A DNA stretch of 64,000 nt. Origin: Streptomyces sparsogenes (GTDB lineage Bacteria > Actinomycetota > Actinomycetes > Streptomycetales > Streptomycetaceae). The stretch spans positions 1-64,000 of the forward strand of contig NZ_MAXF01000118.1 in assembly GCF_001704635.1 (NCBI RefSeq), written 5' to 3'. The position numbers were made by a program, and so were the translations under genes. Positions 1 through 7,981 of this stretch are shown piece after piece. Position 1 is the stretch's first letter; each line of letters opens with the position of its first letter. Below the pieces are notes generated by a model. It saw only the letters and a list, made by a program, of their open reading frames with translations. It ran no database searches and was not told where the DNA came from.

Positions 1-532
1 GGGGTCGGGTGTCGAGTTTGGTGTCGAAGACCCGGAACCCCCGCCGCCGGTAGTTGTCCAGCGCGTACGGCCCGTCCTTGCTGCAGGTGTGCAGCCACAC
101 CCGCTTGGTCGGCGGCCGCCCCGGCCACCGCTCGGCCAGGTCCCAGGCCCGGGCGGTGCCCCGGCTCAGCAGGTGCCCGCCGATGCGCCGGCCGCGGAAG
201 GCGGGCAGCAGCCCGAAGTACACGATCTCGACCACGCCCTCCTCCTGCCCCTCCAGCTCGATGTACCCGGCCGGGGTGCCGCGCTCGTACGCCACCCAGG
301 TCTCGAGCCCGGGTCGCTCCAGCCACCCGCGCCACTGCTCGAGGCTCCACCCGAGCCGGTCCGTCCACGCGATGTCCGCGCCGACGGACCCGTAGAGGAA
401 ACGGCTGAACTCCGGCGAGGGGATCTCGGACCGGACGATCCGCACCCCCGCGGAGGCGGGAGGCTCCTGGGCCGGGGCGAGGTCCGCGGGCGAGGTCTGC
501 TCCAGGGACCAGGTGGTGACCGTGATGCTCAT
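1..532 (-). CDS. GNAT family N-acetyltransferase (3' end outside window)
   Basis: Reading leftward from an ATG at 532, the frame stays open for 177 codons to the window edge, so the C-terminus is missing. The protein has the GNAT pattern: an AYERGTPAGYIELEG strand, then VEIVYFGLLPAFRGRRIGGHLL, whose RGRRIGG segment is the acetyl-CoA pyrophosphate-binding loop, then a conserved VWLHTCSKDGPYALDNYRRRGF segment near the visible end. The family transfers acetyl groups from acetyl-CoA to amines; the substrate cannot be told. It is divergent from the membrane protein gene at 703. Confidence 0.85.
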   Translation of the reverse strand, partial: MSITVTTWSLEQTSPADLAPAQEPPASAGVRIVRSEIPSPEFSRFLYGSVGADIAWTDRLGWSLEQWRGWLERPGLETWVAYERGTPAGYIELEGQEEGVVEIVYFGLLPAFRGRRIGGHLLSRGTARAWDLAERWPGRPPTKRVWLHTCSKDGPYALDNYRRRGFRVFDTKLDTRP

Positions 533-702
533 GCGCCACATCTCATCACGGCCCGGACCTCACCCCACGGGCGAGGCTGCAACGCCGCGCAACCTTTGCG
601 TACGGCTGTACGCCGCGCGGACAGTGGGAGCGGCGGAGGGCGGTACCGAGTCGGCGCGGCATCCCCTCCGCCGGTCACCGGCCGGCCACGGAGGGAAACA
701 CC

Positions 703-2037
703 GTGCGCCCCCGGCCGGCCCCGGGCGGATACCGTGAGAAGGTGCAGCCAGGGAAAGAACCGTCGAAGCCGTCCGGCCGGCTCCACAAGGCCCGCGCCTT
801 GTACCGCAATGTGTCCAAGCGCAGGATGGCCTGGCTGCTGCTGAAGGACACCGTCAACTCCTGCATGGAGTACCGGGTCACCGGCCTGGCCGCCGAGGCC
901 GCCTTCTTCACCCTGCTGTCGCTGCCGCCGCTGCTCCTCGGCCTGATCGGGCTCCTCGGCTACTTCGACGCGTGGACCAGCACCGAGACCGTGGCCACCA
1001 TCCGGCAGAACATCCTCGACGCCTCGGGGACCGTCCTGTCCGACCAGGGGGTCAGGGAGATCGCCCGGCCGCTCCTGGACGACGTCATAGAGGGCGGGCG
1101 GCCCGATGTGATCTCGCTCGGCTTCGGCATCGCCCTGTGGTCCGGTTCGCGCGCGGTCAACGTCTTCGTCGACACCATCACCATCATGTACGGGCTCGAA
1201 GGCCGCCGCGGGATCGTCAGGACCCGGCTGCTGGCCTTCCTCCTCTACCTGGTCGCGCTGGTCATCGGGGCGGTGGCGCTGCCCCTGATGGTGATCGGCC
1301 CGGAGACCGTCGTGTCGCTGGTGCCCGCGAGCGGGGACCTCGTACGGATCCTGTACTGGCCCGTGGTCATCCTGCTGTCCGTCGCCTTCCTCACCACCCT
1401 CTACCACGTCTCCGTACCGGTGCGCTCGCCCTGGCGGGAGGACATCCCCGGCGCGCTCGTCGCCCTGACGATATGGGTGCTCGGCAGCTTCCTGCTGCGC
1501 ATCTACCTGATCCACACCGTCGAGGGGCCGACGATCTACGGCTCGCTGGCCGCGCCCGTCGCGGTGCTGCTGTGGATCGGCGTGTCCGCCTTCGCGGTGC
1601 TCGTCGGCGCGGCCGTCAACGCCGCGATCGACCGGGTCTGGCCGTCGGTGGCGACCGCCGCCGGGCGCGCCGAGGCCGCCGCCCGGGCCCGGGACGAACT
1701 GGCCAGGCAGCGGGCCAGGGAGCAGCGCACGGCGGACGACGGGGCGGCGGAGATCACCCCGCCCTCGGAGTTCCCCGAGCGCTGGGCGCAGTTCCTGCCG
1801 CACGCCGACATACGGTCCCGGCTGCATCACCGGCGCACCCCGCGGCAGGGGTCGCGCACGCCGGAGAACGGCGGGAAGAAGCCCCCGCAGGAGCCACCGG
1901 CGGCCCAGAACGGCGCCTCCACGGACCCCGCGCCCGACGCCCGCCCCGACGCACGCTTCGAGGGGCGGACCGACGGCCGGCCCGGCAGCCAACCCGGCAG
2001 CCGCAGCGACAACCGGTCCGACGCCCGCCCCGGCTAG
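703..2037 (+). CDS. YihY/virulence factor BrkB family membrane protein
   Basis: The protein has 444 residues and about six hydrophobic segments between residues 60 and 310. They start with the family's typical AAFFTLLSLPPLLLGLIGLLGY region and include SGSRAVNVFVDTI and PVAVLLWIGVSAFAVLVGAAVNA. YihY/BrkB proteins are inner-membrane proteins of unsettled function; older RNase BN annotations are wrong. The GTG at 703 is chosen because GGAGGG lies seven bases upstream; an in-frame GTG at 742 has no well-placed ribosome site. The last ~110 residues are a hydrophilic charged tail rich in Arg, Asp, Pro and Gly, probably disordered and cytoplasmic. Confidence 0.9.
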   Translation: MRPRPAPGGYREKVQPGKEPSKPSGRLHKARALYRNVSKRRMAWLLLKDTVNSCMEYRVTGLAAEAAFFTLLSLPPLLLGLIGLLGYFDAWTSTETVATIRQNILDASGTVLSDQGVREIARPLLDDVIEGGRPDVISLGFGIALWSGSRAVNVFVDTITIMYGLEGRRGIVRTRLLAFLLYLVALVIGAVALPLMVIGPETVVSLVPASGDLVRILYWPVVILLSVAFLTTLYHVSVPVRSPWREDIPGALVALTIWVLGSFLLRIYLIHTVEGPTIYGSLAAPVAVLLWIGVSAFAVLVGAAVNAAIDRVWPSVATAAGRAEAAARARDELARQRAREQRTADDGAAEITPPSEFPERWAQFLPHADIRSRLHHRRTPRQGSRTPENGGKKPPQEPPAAQNGASTDPAPDARPDARFEGRTDGRPGSQPGSRSDNRSDARPG

Positions 2038-2042
2038 GCGGG

Positions 2043-2666
2043 TCAGATCCAGACGCGGGAGGCCAGGAGCCCCAATCCGGCCTCCGCCGCCTGGCGCCAC
2101 ACCCGCAGCGGCCCGTCCAGGAGCGCCGCGCCGTCCTCCTCGCCCGGCCAGTCGTCGATCCGGGCCAGCACCCGCTCACGCTCCGCACCGGCCACGGCGA
2201 GCGCGGCCTCGACCGCCGGAAGCAGGCGGTGCACCTCGCCGGCGGTGACCACGGCGTCCCCGGCCCAGCCGGGCAGCTTCTCCGCGCGCTCCGGCCCCAG
2301 GCCGTGGAAGAGGGCGGCCACCGGGTTGGCCTTGCGCACGGACTCGACGAACGGCTGGACCGTGTCGCCGTCGATCCGGTCCCACCAGTTCATGACGTGG
2401 AGCTTCCCCGTGGTGTCCATGGCGTCGAAGGCCGAGTCGCCGACCATGTTGTACAGGTGCAGCGCCTCCTCGGTGGTGTAGCCGTCCTCGCGCCGCACCG
2501 GCACCGCGCCACCGCCACGCGCCGCGTCGCGCTCCCAGCGCCACCAGGACCCCACGGCCGACGAGCGCGCCGCCGTGGCCTCGATGGCGGGCGAGGCCAG
2601 CGGGGCGAGCTCCGCGACGTCCGCGTCGTCCAGCGCCCCCACCAGCCACAAACCGGACATCCCCAT
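2043..2666 (-). CDS. Conserved hypothetical protein (possibly DUF1877-like)
   Basis: This is a 207-residue soluble protein that I do not recognise with confidence. It starts MGMSGLWLVGALDDADVAEL, and ATG 2666 has GGAGGG seven bases upstream, so the open frame further upstream is probably untranslated. The MGM-G start and the late GEVHRLLPAVEAAL helix faintly recall YfbM-like DUF1877 proteins, but the middle (YTTEEALHLYNMVGDSAFDA, then LHVMNWWDRIDGD) does not clearly match. There are no membrane segments or cysteine motifs. It converges on the YihY gene with only 5 bases between the stops. Confidence 0.6.
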   Translation of the reverse strand: MGMSGLWLVGALDDADVAELAPLASPAIEATAARSSAVGSWWRWERDAARGGGAVPVRREDGYTTEEALHLYNMVGDSAFDAMDTTGKLHVMNWWDRIDGDTVQPFVESVRKANPVAALFHGLGPERAEKLPGWAGDAVVTAGEVHRLLPAVEAALAVAGAERERVLARIDDWPGEEDGAALLDGPLRVWRQAAEAGLGLLASRVWI

Positions 2667-2812
2667 GCCGCGCCCTCCATCACCGCGTCTGTGCTCGAAC
2701 GGAGGTTCCACGGTGTCATGCCCCGCCGACACCCCGGCTGGGCCCATCGGGTGACAGGCGCGTGGCAGGTGGCCCACCTGCCGCCCGGGGTGCTCGACCT
2801 GCCCCCGCTCAG

Positions 2813-4873
2813 ATGACACCGTCTCCAGGCATGGACCACAGCGCCCGAACGCGGAACGTGCGCCCGAGGCTGCTGCTCGCCAGCGCCACCATGCTCTTTG
2901 TCGAGCTGGCGCTGATCAGGTGGACCGGCGCCAACATCGTCCACCTCAGCTACTTCTCCAACTTCATCCTGCTGGGCTCGTTCCTCGGCATCGGTCTGGG
3001 GTTCCTGATCCCCGCCGGGCGCGGCCAGTGGCTGCCCCGCTGGGCGCCCGTGCCGCTCGCCGTCCTCGTCGTCCTGGTGCGGGAGTTCCCCGTGCAGGTA
3101 CGGCAGACCAGCGGGGAGGTCATCTACTTCACGGCCGTGAAGACCACCGGCCTGCCCCAGTGGGTGACCCTGCCCATCCTGTTCGGCCTCGTCGCGCTCA
3201 TCATGACCGCGATCGGCAAGATGACGGCGGACCTGTTCCGGCAGCTTCCGTCGCTGGAGGCCTACCGCTACGACCTGCTGGGCTCGCTGTGCGGGTCGCT
3301 CTCCTTCGCGGCGCTGTCCTGGCTGCGCGCCCCGTCCGTGGTGTGGGGGGTCCTCGCCGCGGCGGCGCTGCTGGTCCTGGGCGGGCGGCACCACACCGTC
3401 CGGTACGCGGTGCCGCTGGCCGTCATGGTGGCGGCGCTGACCCTGGAGTCGATGGCCAGTGGCATCTCCTGGTCCCCGTACTACAAGATCGAGGTCAAGC
3501 GTCCGACCACGGGCAGCCGGGACTACAAGATCTCCGCCAACGGGGTGCCGCACCAGAGCATCGCGCCGCTGAAGGTGCTGCGGCGCTCCGACTCCCCGTA
3601 CGAGGAGCCCTACCGGGAGACACCGGCCAACCCGCACCGCCGCGTCCTGGTCATCGGCGCGGGCAACGGCAACGACGTCGCCGTCGCGCTCGCCCACGGC
3701 GCCCGGCGGGTGGACGCCGTCGAGATCGACCCCAGGCTCCGGGAGATCGGCGCCGACCTGCACCCCGACCGGCCGTACGACGACCCCCGGGTGCACGTCC
3801 ACATCGACGACGGCCGGGCCTTCCTCGAGCGCACCGACGCCCGCTACGACCTGGTGGTCCTCGCGCTGCCGGACTCCCTGACCCTGGTGTCCGGGGCCAG
3901 CAACCTCCGCCTGGAGAGCTATCTGTTCACCCGGCAGGCGTTCGAGGCCGCGCACCGCCACCTGGCCCCCGGCGGCGCGTTCGCCATGTACAACTACTAC
4001 CGGCAGAACTGGCTCATCGACCGCTACGGCTCCACCCTCGCCGGGGTCTTCGGACACGCGCCCTGCATCACCCACTACGGCGGCAAGAAGGCCGCCATCC
4101 TGGTGGCCGGCGTCACCCCCGGCGACCAGCGGTGCGGCAGCACCTGGCGGCCCTCCGGCCAGGTGCCCGCGGCCGCCACCGACGACCATCCCTTCCCGTA
4201 CCTGCTGCACCGCACCATCCCCAGCCTCTACCTCGGGGTGCTCGGCGCGATCCTGCTCGTGACCATGGTGTCGGTGCGGCTGACCGGGGTCCGGATCAGG
4301 CGCACCCTCAAGTACACCGACACGTTCCTGCTCGGTGCCGCCTTCATGCTGCTCGAGACCAAGAACGTGATCGGCTTCGCCCTCTACTTCGGCACCACCT
4401 GGCTGGTCAACGCCGTGGTCTTCGCGGGGGTCATGCTGGCCGTGCTGTGCGGGGTCGAGGCGCGGCGCCGGATGCGCCGGGTCAACCAGCCCGCGCTGCA
4501 ACTCCTGCTGTTCGCCACCCTCGCCGTGTCCTGGCTCGTCCCCACCCACCTGGTGCTCGGGCTGCCCTTCGCCGCGCGCCTGGCGGCGGCGATCGCCCTG
4601 GCCTTCGCCCCGATCTTCTTCGCCAACGTCATCTTCTCCGACCGCCTGGCCGCCGCCCCCGACCCCACGGCGGCCTTCGGGGCCAACCTGCTGGGCGCGC
4701 TCACCGGCGGCACCCTCGAATACCTCGCGCTCGTCACCGGGTACCAGGCGCTGCTCCTCGTCGTCGCCGTGCTGTACGCGGGCGCGTGCGTCGCCATGCG
4801 CTTCACCCGCCGCGGCCCGGGCTCGCCCGGGCCCGTCGAACAGCGCACGGCGGAGCCCACCGCACGTCCCTGA
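2813..4873 (+). CDS. Polytopic membrane protein with spermidine-synthase-like methyltransferase domain
   Basis: The protein has about 686 residues in three parts. An N-terminal membrane region of about six helices includes ELALIRWTGANIVHLSYFSN. A soluble Rossmann domain at about residues 270-420 carries the SAM-type loop VLVIGAGNGNDVAVALAHGA, the acidic VDAVEIDP and the HIDDGRAFL strand, as in spermidine synthases. A C-terminal membrane bundle follows. Fused SpeE-like proteins of this kind are widespread in actinomycetes and their substrate is unknown, so polyamine synthesis should not be assumed. The start is uncertain: ATG 2813 and ATG 2831 are both in frame and neither has a clear ribosome site. 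Confidence 0.8.
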   Translation: MTPSPGMDHSARTRNVRPRLLLASATMLFVELALIRWTGANIVHLSYFSNFILLGSFLGIGLGFLIPAGRGQWLPRWAPVPLAVLVVLVREFPVQVRQTSGEVIYFTAVKTTGLPQWVTLPILFGLVALIMTAIGKMTADLFRQLPSLEAYRYDLLGSLCGSLSFAALSWLRAPSVVWGVLAAAALLVLGGRHHTVRYAVPLAVMVAALTLESMASGISWSPYYKIEVKRPTTGSRDYKISANGVPHQSIAPLKVLRRSDSPYEEPYRETPANPHRRVLVIGAGNGNDVAVALAHGARRVDAVEIDPRLREIGADLHPDRPYDDPRVHVHIDDGRAFLERTDARYDLVVLALPDSLTLVSGASNLRLESYLFTRQAFEAAHRHLAPGGAFAMYNYYRQNWLIDRYGSTLAGVFGHAPCITHYGGKKAAILVAGVTPGDQRCGSTWRPSGQVPAAATDDHPFPYLLHRTIPSLYLGVLGAILLVTMVSVRLTGVRIRRTLKYTDTFLLGAAFMLLETKNVIGFALYFGTTWLVNAVVFAGVMLAVLCGVEARRRMRRVNQPALQLLLFATLAVSWLVPTHLVLGLPFAARLAAAIALAFAPIFFANVIFSDRLAAAPDPTAAFGANLLGALTGGTLEYLALVTGYQALLLVVAVLYAGACVAMRFTRRGPGSPGPVEQRTAEPTARP

Positions 4874-5215
4874 GAAGCGCCCCCGAGCAGTGGCCCGGGT
4901 GAACGCGCGGCGTCGGCCGCGGGCCCGGCGACCTCACCGGCGGAAAAACGCGTGGCGCGGCCGTGGCGCCCGGGCTACAGTGAGCGCGTTCCGAGCGGCG
5001 CTCGGGACACCCGGGGACGTCCTGTGACGCCCCGTGATGTGCTGTGTCGGACCGAGCGATACCCGGGAGGTGTGAACGATGGCTGTTGTCGCGATGGGCG
5101 CTGCCCGCTTCCAGGAGTTCATCAATCCCACTCCCGTGGCCACCGGCTGACCTTCTCTCAACACCTTCCGCGCCCACGCGCGCGACAGTCGGGGCCGCCC
5201 TGCGAAGGGTCCCCC
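4874..5215. other. Long intergenic region before rsgA
   Basis: About 340 bases separate the membrane protein stop from the likely rsgA start. A TACAGT box near 4976 could be a -10 element, but no convincing -35 is visible. The region holds one credible short reading frame (5079-5150), listed separately. From 5151 to the TTG start I see only GC-rich sequence and no strong hairpin. Confidence 0.5.
5079..5150 (+). CDS. Putative 23-residue peptide upstream of rsgA
   Basis: ATG at 5079 opens a 23-codon frame ending in TGA at 5150. It encodes MAVVAMGAARFQEFI followed by NPTPVATG. The evidence for translation is a strong GGGAGG ribosome site eight bases upstream and the absence of any other start it could serve. 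The downstream rsgA start is 65 bases past the stop. It could be a regulatory leader peptide, a small secreted or modified peptide, or a chance frame. I recognise no family; it lacks the cysteines or Ser/Thr clusters expected of lanthipeptides. Confidence 0.4.
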   Translation: MAVVAMGAARFQEFINPTPVATG

Positions 5216-6343
5216 TTGAACCACTCTCCTTCTTCTTCCTCCTCCTCCGATTTCTCCGCCTCGCCGCGACCGCTGACCGCATACGGATGGGACGACGGGT
5301 GGCAGGCCGAGTTCGCCCCCCACGCCGAGCGGGGGCTGGTGCCCGGGCGTGTCGTACGGGTCGACCGCGGTCTGTGCGACGTCCTCACCGCCGAGGGCAC
5401 CGTGCGCGCCGACACCGAGTTCGTCGTCCCCCGCGACCCGATGAAGGTCGTGTGCACCGGGGACTGGGCCGCGGTGGACGCGGCAGGCGACCCCCGGTAC
5501 GTACGGGCCCTGCTGCCGCGCCGGACCGCCGTGGTGCGGTCCACGTCGTCGCAGCGCTCCGAGGGACAGGTGCTGGCCGCGAACGTCGACCACGCGGTGC
5601 TGGCCGTCTCCCTCGCCGCCGAGCTGGACCTGGGGCGCCTGGAGCGGTTCCTCGCGCTGGCCTGGGAGAGCGGGGCCCAGCCGATGGTCGTGCTGACCAA
5701 GGCGGACCTGGTGCCCGACCCCGTGACGCTGGCCCACCTCGTGTCCGACGTGGAGACCGCCGCGCCCGGCGTGCAGGTGCTGACCGTCAGCTCCACCGCC
5801 GGCGAGGGACTCGACGTGCTCGGCGCCGTGCTCGCCTCGGGCACCTCCGTGCTGCTCGGCCAGTCCGGCGCCGGCAAGTCCACGCTCGCCAACGCCCTGC
5901 TGGGCGAGAGGGCGCAGGACGTCCGGGAGGTCCGGGACAGCGACGGCAAGGGGCGGCACACCACGACCACCCGCGACCTGCTGCCCCTGCCGTCGGGCGG
6001 CGTCCTCATCGACACGCCCGGGGTGCGCGGGGTCGGGCTGTGGGACGCCGGAGAGGGCGTCGCGCAGGCGTTCTCGGAGATCGAGGCGCTGGCCGAGGAG
6101 TGCCGCTTCCACGACTGCGCCCACCAGGCGGAGCCGGGCTGCGCGGTGCTCGCCGCCATCGAGGACGGCACCCTGCCCGAACGCCGCCTGGACAGCTACC
6201 GCAAGCTGCTGCGCGAGAACCAGCGCCTCGCGGCGCGCACCGACGAGCGGCTGCGGGCCGAGCTGCGGCGGACCTTCAAACAGCGGCAGGCCCTCGGGCG
6301 GCACATGATGGAACGCAAGCGGGGCCCGATGCGCAAGCCGTAA
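5216..6343 (+). CDS. rsgA: Ribosome small subunit-dependent GTPase A (RsgA)
   Basis: RsgA is a circularly permuted GTPase that acts in late 30S subunit maturation. An OB-fold comes first (about residues 30-110, GRVVRVDRGLCDVLTAEGTV). The G motifs follow in permuted order: TKAD (G4), GQSGAGKST (G1, near residue 217), a TTTTRD switch, and DTPGVRG (G3). The zinc-binding region CRFHDCAHQAEPGC sits near residue 296. The TTG at 5216 is preferred because GAAGGG lies about six bases upstream and the OB-fold follows after a short Ser-rich start. An upstream extension would read through unrelated GC-rich sequence. The 375-residue length is normal. Streptomyces often carries two rsgA paralogues; this may be the second. 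Confidence 0.92.
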   Translation: MNHSPSSSSSSDFSASPRPLTAYGWDDGWQAEFAPHAERGLVPGRVVRVDRGLCDVLTAEGTVRADTEFVVPRDPMKVVCTGDWAAVDAAGDPRYVRALLPRRTAVVRSTSSQRSEGQVLAANVDHAVLAVSLAAELDLGRLERFLALAWESGAQPMVVLTKADLVPDPVTLAHLVSDVETAAPGVQVLTVSSTAGEGLDVLGAVLASGTSVLLGQSGAGKSTLANALLGERAQDVREVRDSDGKGRHTTTTRDLLPLPSGGVLIDTPGVRGVGLWDAGEGVAQAFSEIEALAEECRFHDCAHQAEPGCAVLAAIEDGTLPERRLDSYRKLLRENQRLAARTDERLRAELRRTFKQRQALGRHMMERKRGPMRKP

Positions 6344-6355
6344 CCGCTGCTCCCG

Positions 6356-6383
6356 GGTGGATCCGGCACGCCTCGGATCCACC
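6356..6383 (+). terminator. Perfect 10-bp hairpin after rsgA
   Basis: GGTGGATCCG at 6356-6365 is matched exactly by CGGATCCACC at 6374-6383 across an 8-base loop, 13 bases after the rsgA stop. There is no T-run, as is common for Streptomyces terminators. It could also act as a regulator site for the downstream oxidoreductase. Confidence 0.6.
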
Positions 6384-6488
6384 TGCGGACCCGTGGTTCA
6401 TGTGGCCCGCACCGGTTACTTGGGGCCAGGATGGCCCAAGGAACCGAAAGCCCGGCCGGACGCCGGAGCCGGGAAGAGAGCGAGTTGC

Positions 6489-7928
6489 ATGATGGCCGCC
6501 ACGGAAGAGTACGACGTCATCGTCCTGGGCGCGGGACCGGTCGGCGAGAACGTCGCCGACCGGACCCGCGCCGCCGGGCTCTCCACGGTGATCGTGGAGA
6601 GCGAACTGGTCGGCGGCGAGTGCTCGTACTGGGCCTGCATCCCCAGCAAGGCGCTGCTGCGCCCGGTCATCGCGCGCGCCGACGCGCGCCGTCTGCCCGG
6701 GCTGCGGCAGGCGGTCGACGGCCCGCTGGAGAACGCGGCCGTCTTCGGGCGCCGCGACGAGTACGTCGCGCACTGGAAGGACGACGGCCAGGTCAGCTGG
6801 CTCGACTCGATCGGCGTGGACCTGGTCCGCGGACACGCCCGGCTGGCCGGCCCCAAGCGGGTCGTGGTGACCGGCGCGGACGGGCAGGAGCACCACCTCA
6901 CCGCCCGGCAGGCGGTCGCCGTGTGCACCGGCAGCGACGCCGCGCTGCCCGGCCTGCCCGGGCTCGCCGAGGTCCGGCCCTGGACCAGCCGCGAGGCCAC
7001 CAGCGCCTCCACCGTGCCCGGGCGGCTGGCCGTGGTCGGCGGGGGCGTGGTCGCCACCGAGATGGCCACCGCCTGGCAGGCGCTCGGCTCGGAGGTCACC
7101 GTCCTGGTCCGGGGCTCCGGCCTGCTGGAGCGCATGGAGCCCTTCGTGGGCGAACTCGTCGCCAAGTCGCTGACCGAGGCCGGGGCCCAGGTCCGCACCG
7201 GCACCTCGGTGACCGGCGTACAGCGGGACACCCCGGACGGGCCGGTGACCCTGACCCTGGCCGGCGGGGAGCGGCTGGAGGCCGACGAGGTGCTGTTCGC
7301 CACCGGGCGCACCCCGCGCACCGGCGACATCGGGCTGGAGACGGTCGGCCTCGAACCGGGCGCCTGGCTGCGGGTGGACGACAGCTGCCGGGTGTCGGAC
7401 GTCCCGGGCGGCTGGCTGTACGCCGTCGGCGACGTCAACCACCGCGCGCTGATGACCCACCAGGGCAAGTACCAGGCCCGCATCGCGGGCGCGGCCATCG
7501 GCGCCCGCGCCCAGGGCGTGCCGCTGCTGGAGACCGACCCCTGGGGCGCCCACGCGGCCACCGCGGACACCGCAGCCGTGCCGCAGGTCGTGTTCACCGA
7601 CCCCGAGGTCGCCGCCGTCGGGCTCACCGCCGCCCAGGCGGAGGCCGACGGCCGCCGGGTCCGGGTCGTCGACTACGACCTCGCCCGGGTCTCCGGCGCC
7701 GGGCTCTACGGCGAGGGCTACCGGGGCCAGGCCCGCATGGTCGTCGACCTCGACCGGGGCCACCTGATCGGCGTCACCTTCGTCGGCCCGGGCGTCGGCG
7801 AGCTGCTGCACTCGGCCACGGTGGCGGTCGCGGGCGAGGTCCCCCTGGAACGGCTGTGGCACGCGGTCCCCGCGTTCCCGACGATCAGCGAGGTGTGGCT
7901 GCGGCTGCTGGAGACCTATCGGGGGTAG
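6489..7928 (+). CDS. NAD(P)/FAD-dependent disulfide-type oxidoreductase, dihydrolipoyl dehydrogenase-like
   Basis: This 479-residue protein belongs to the class I pyridine nucleotide-disulfide oxidoreductases. It shows the FAD loop YDVIVLGAGPVGENVAD, the redox pair in GGECSYWACIPSKALLRP (Cys about 45 and 50), an NAD(P) loop LAVVGGGVVATEMATAW, the second FAD motif LYAVGDVNHRALMTHQGKYQ and a dimerisation domain. The C-terminal active-site motif, usually HAHPTLSE and supplied to the partner subunit, reads VPAFPTISE here, so the catalytic His appears to be Phe. That argues against ordinary lipoamide dehydrogenase activity. It stands alone, away from 2-oxoacid dehydrogenase genes. The start is ATG 6489 or 6492. 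Confidence 0.85.
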   Translation: MMAATEEYDVIVLGAGPVGENVADRTRAAGLSTVIVESELVGGECSYWACIPSKALLRPVIARADARRLPGLRQAVDGPLENAAVFGRRDEYVAHWKDDGQVSWLDSIGVDLVRGHARLAGPKRVVVTGADGQEHHLTARQAVAVCTGSDAALPGLPGLAEVRPWTSREATSASTVPGRLAVVGGGVVATEMATAWQALGSEVTVLVRGSGLLERMEPFVGELVAKSLTEAGAQVRTGTSVTGVQRDTPDGPVTLTLAGGERLEADEVLFATGRTPRTGDIGLETVGLEPGAWLRVDDSCRVSDVPGGWLYAVGDVNHRALMTHQGKYQARIAGAAIGARAQGVPLLETDPWGAHAATADTAAVPQVVFTDPEVAAVGLTAAQAEADGRRVRVVDYDLARVSGAGLYGEGYRGQARMVVDLDRGHLIGVTFVGPGVGELLHSATVAVAGEVPLERLWHAVPAFPTISEVWLRLLETYRG

Positions 7929-7981
7929 ACGCCGCTCAGGCCTGGTTCCCGTGGGCGGTCCGCTGGGGAACCATGGAGGGC

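Noticed and set aside
529..2100. A 523-codon open frame antisense to the YihY gene
   Set aside because: The translation is Gly/Pro/Arg/Asp low complexity with no motif, while the opposite strand encodes clear membrane helices. It is a GC-skew shadow frame.
2813..4873. Calling the SpeE-like protein a true spermidine synthase
   Set aside because: The Rossmann domain is embedded in a polytopic membrane protein, and the polyamine-site residues cannot be confirmed by eye.
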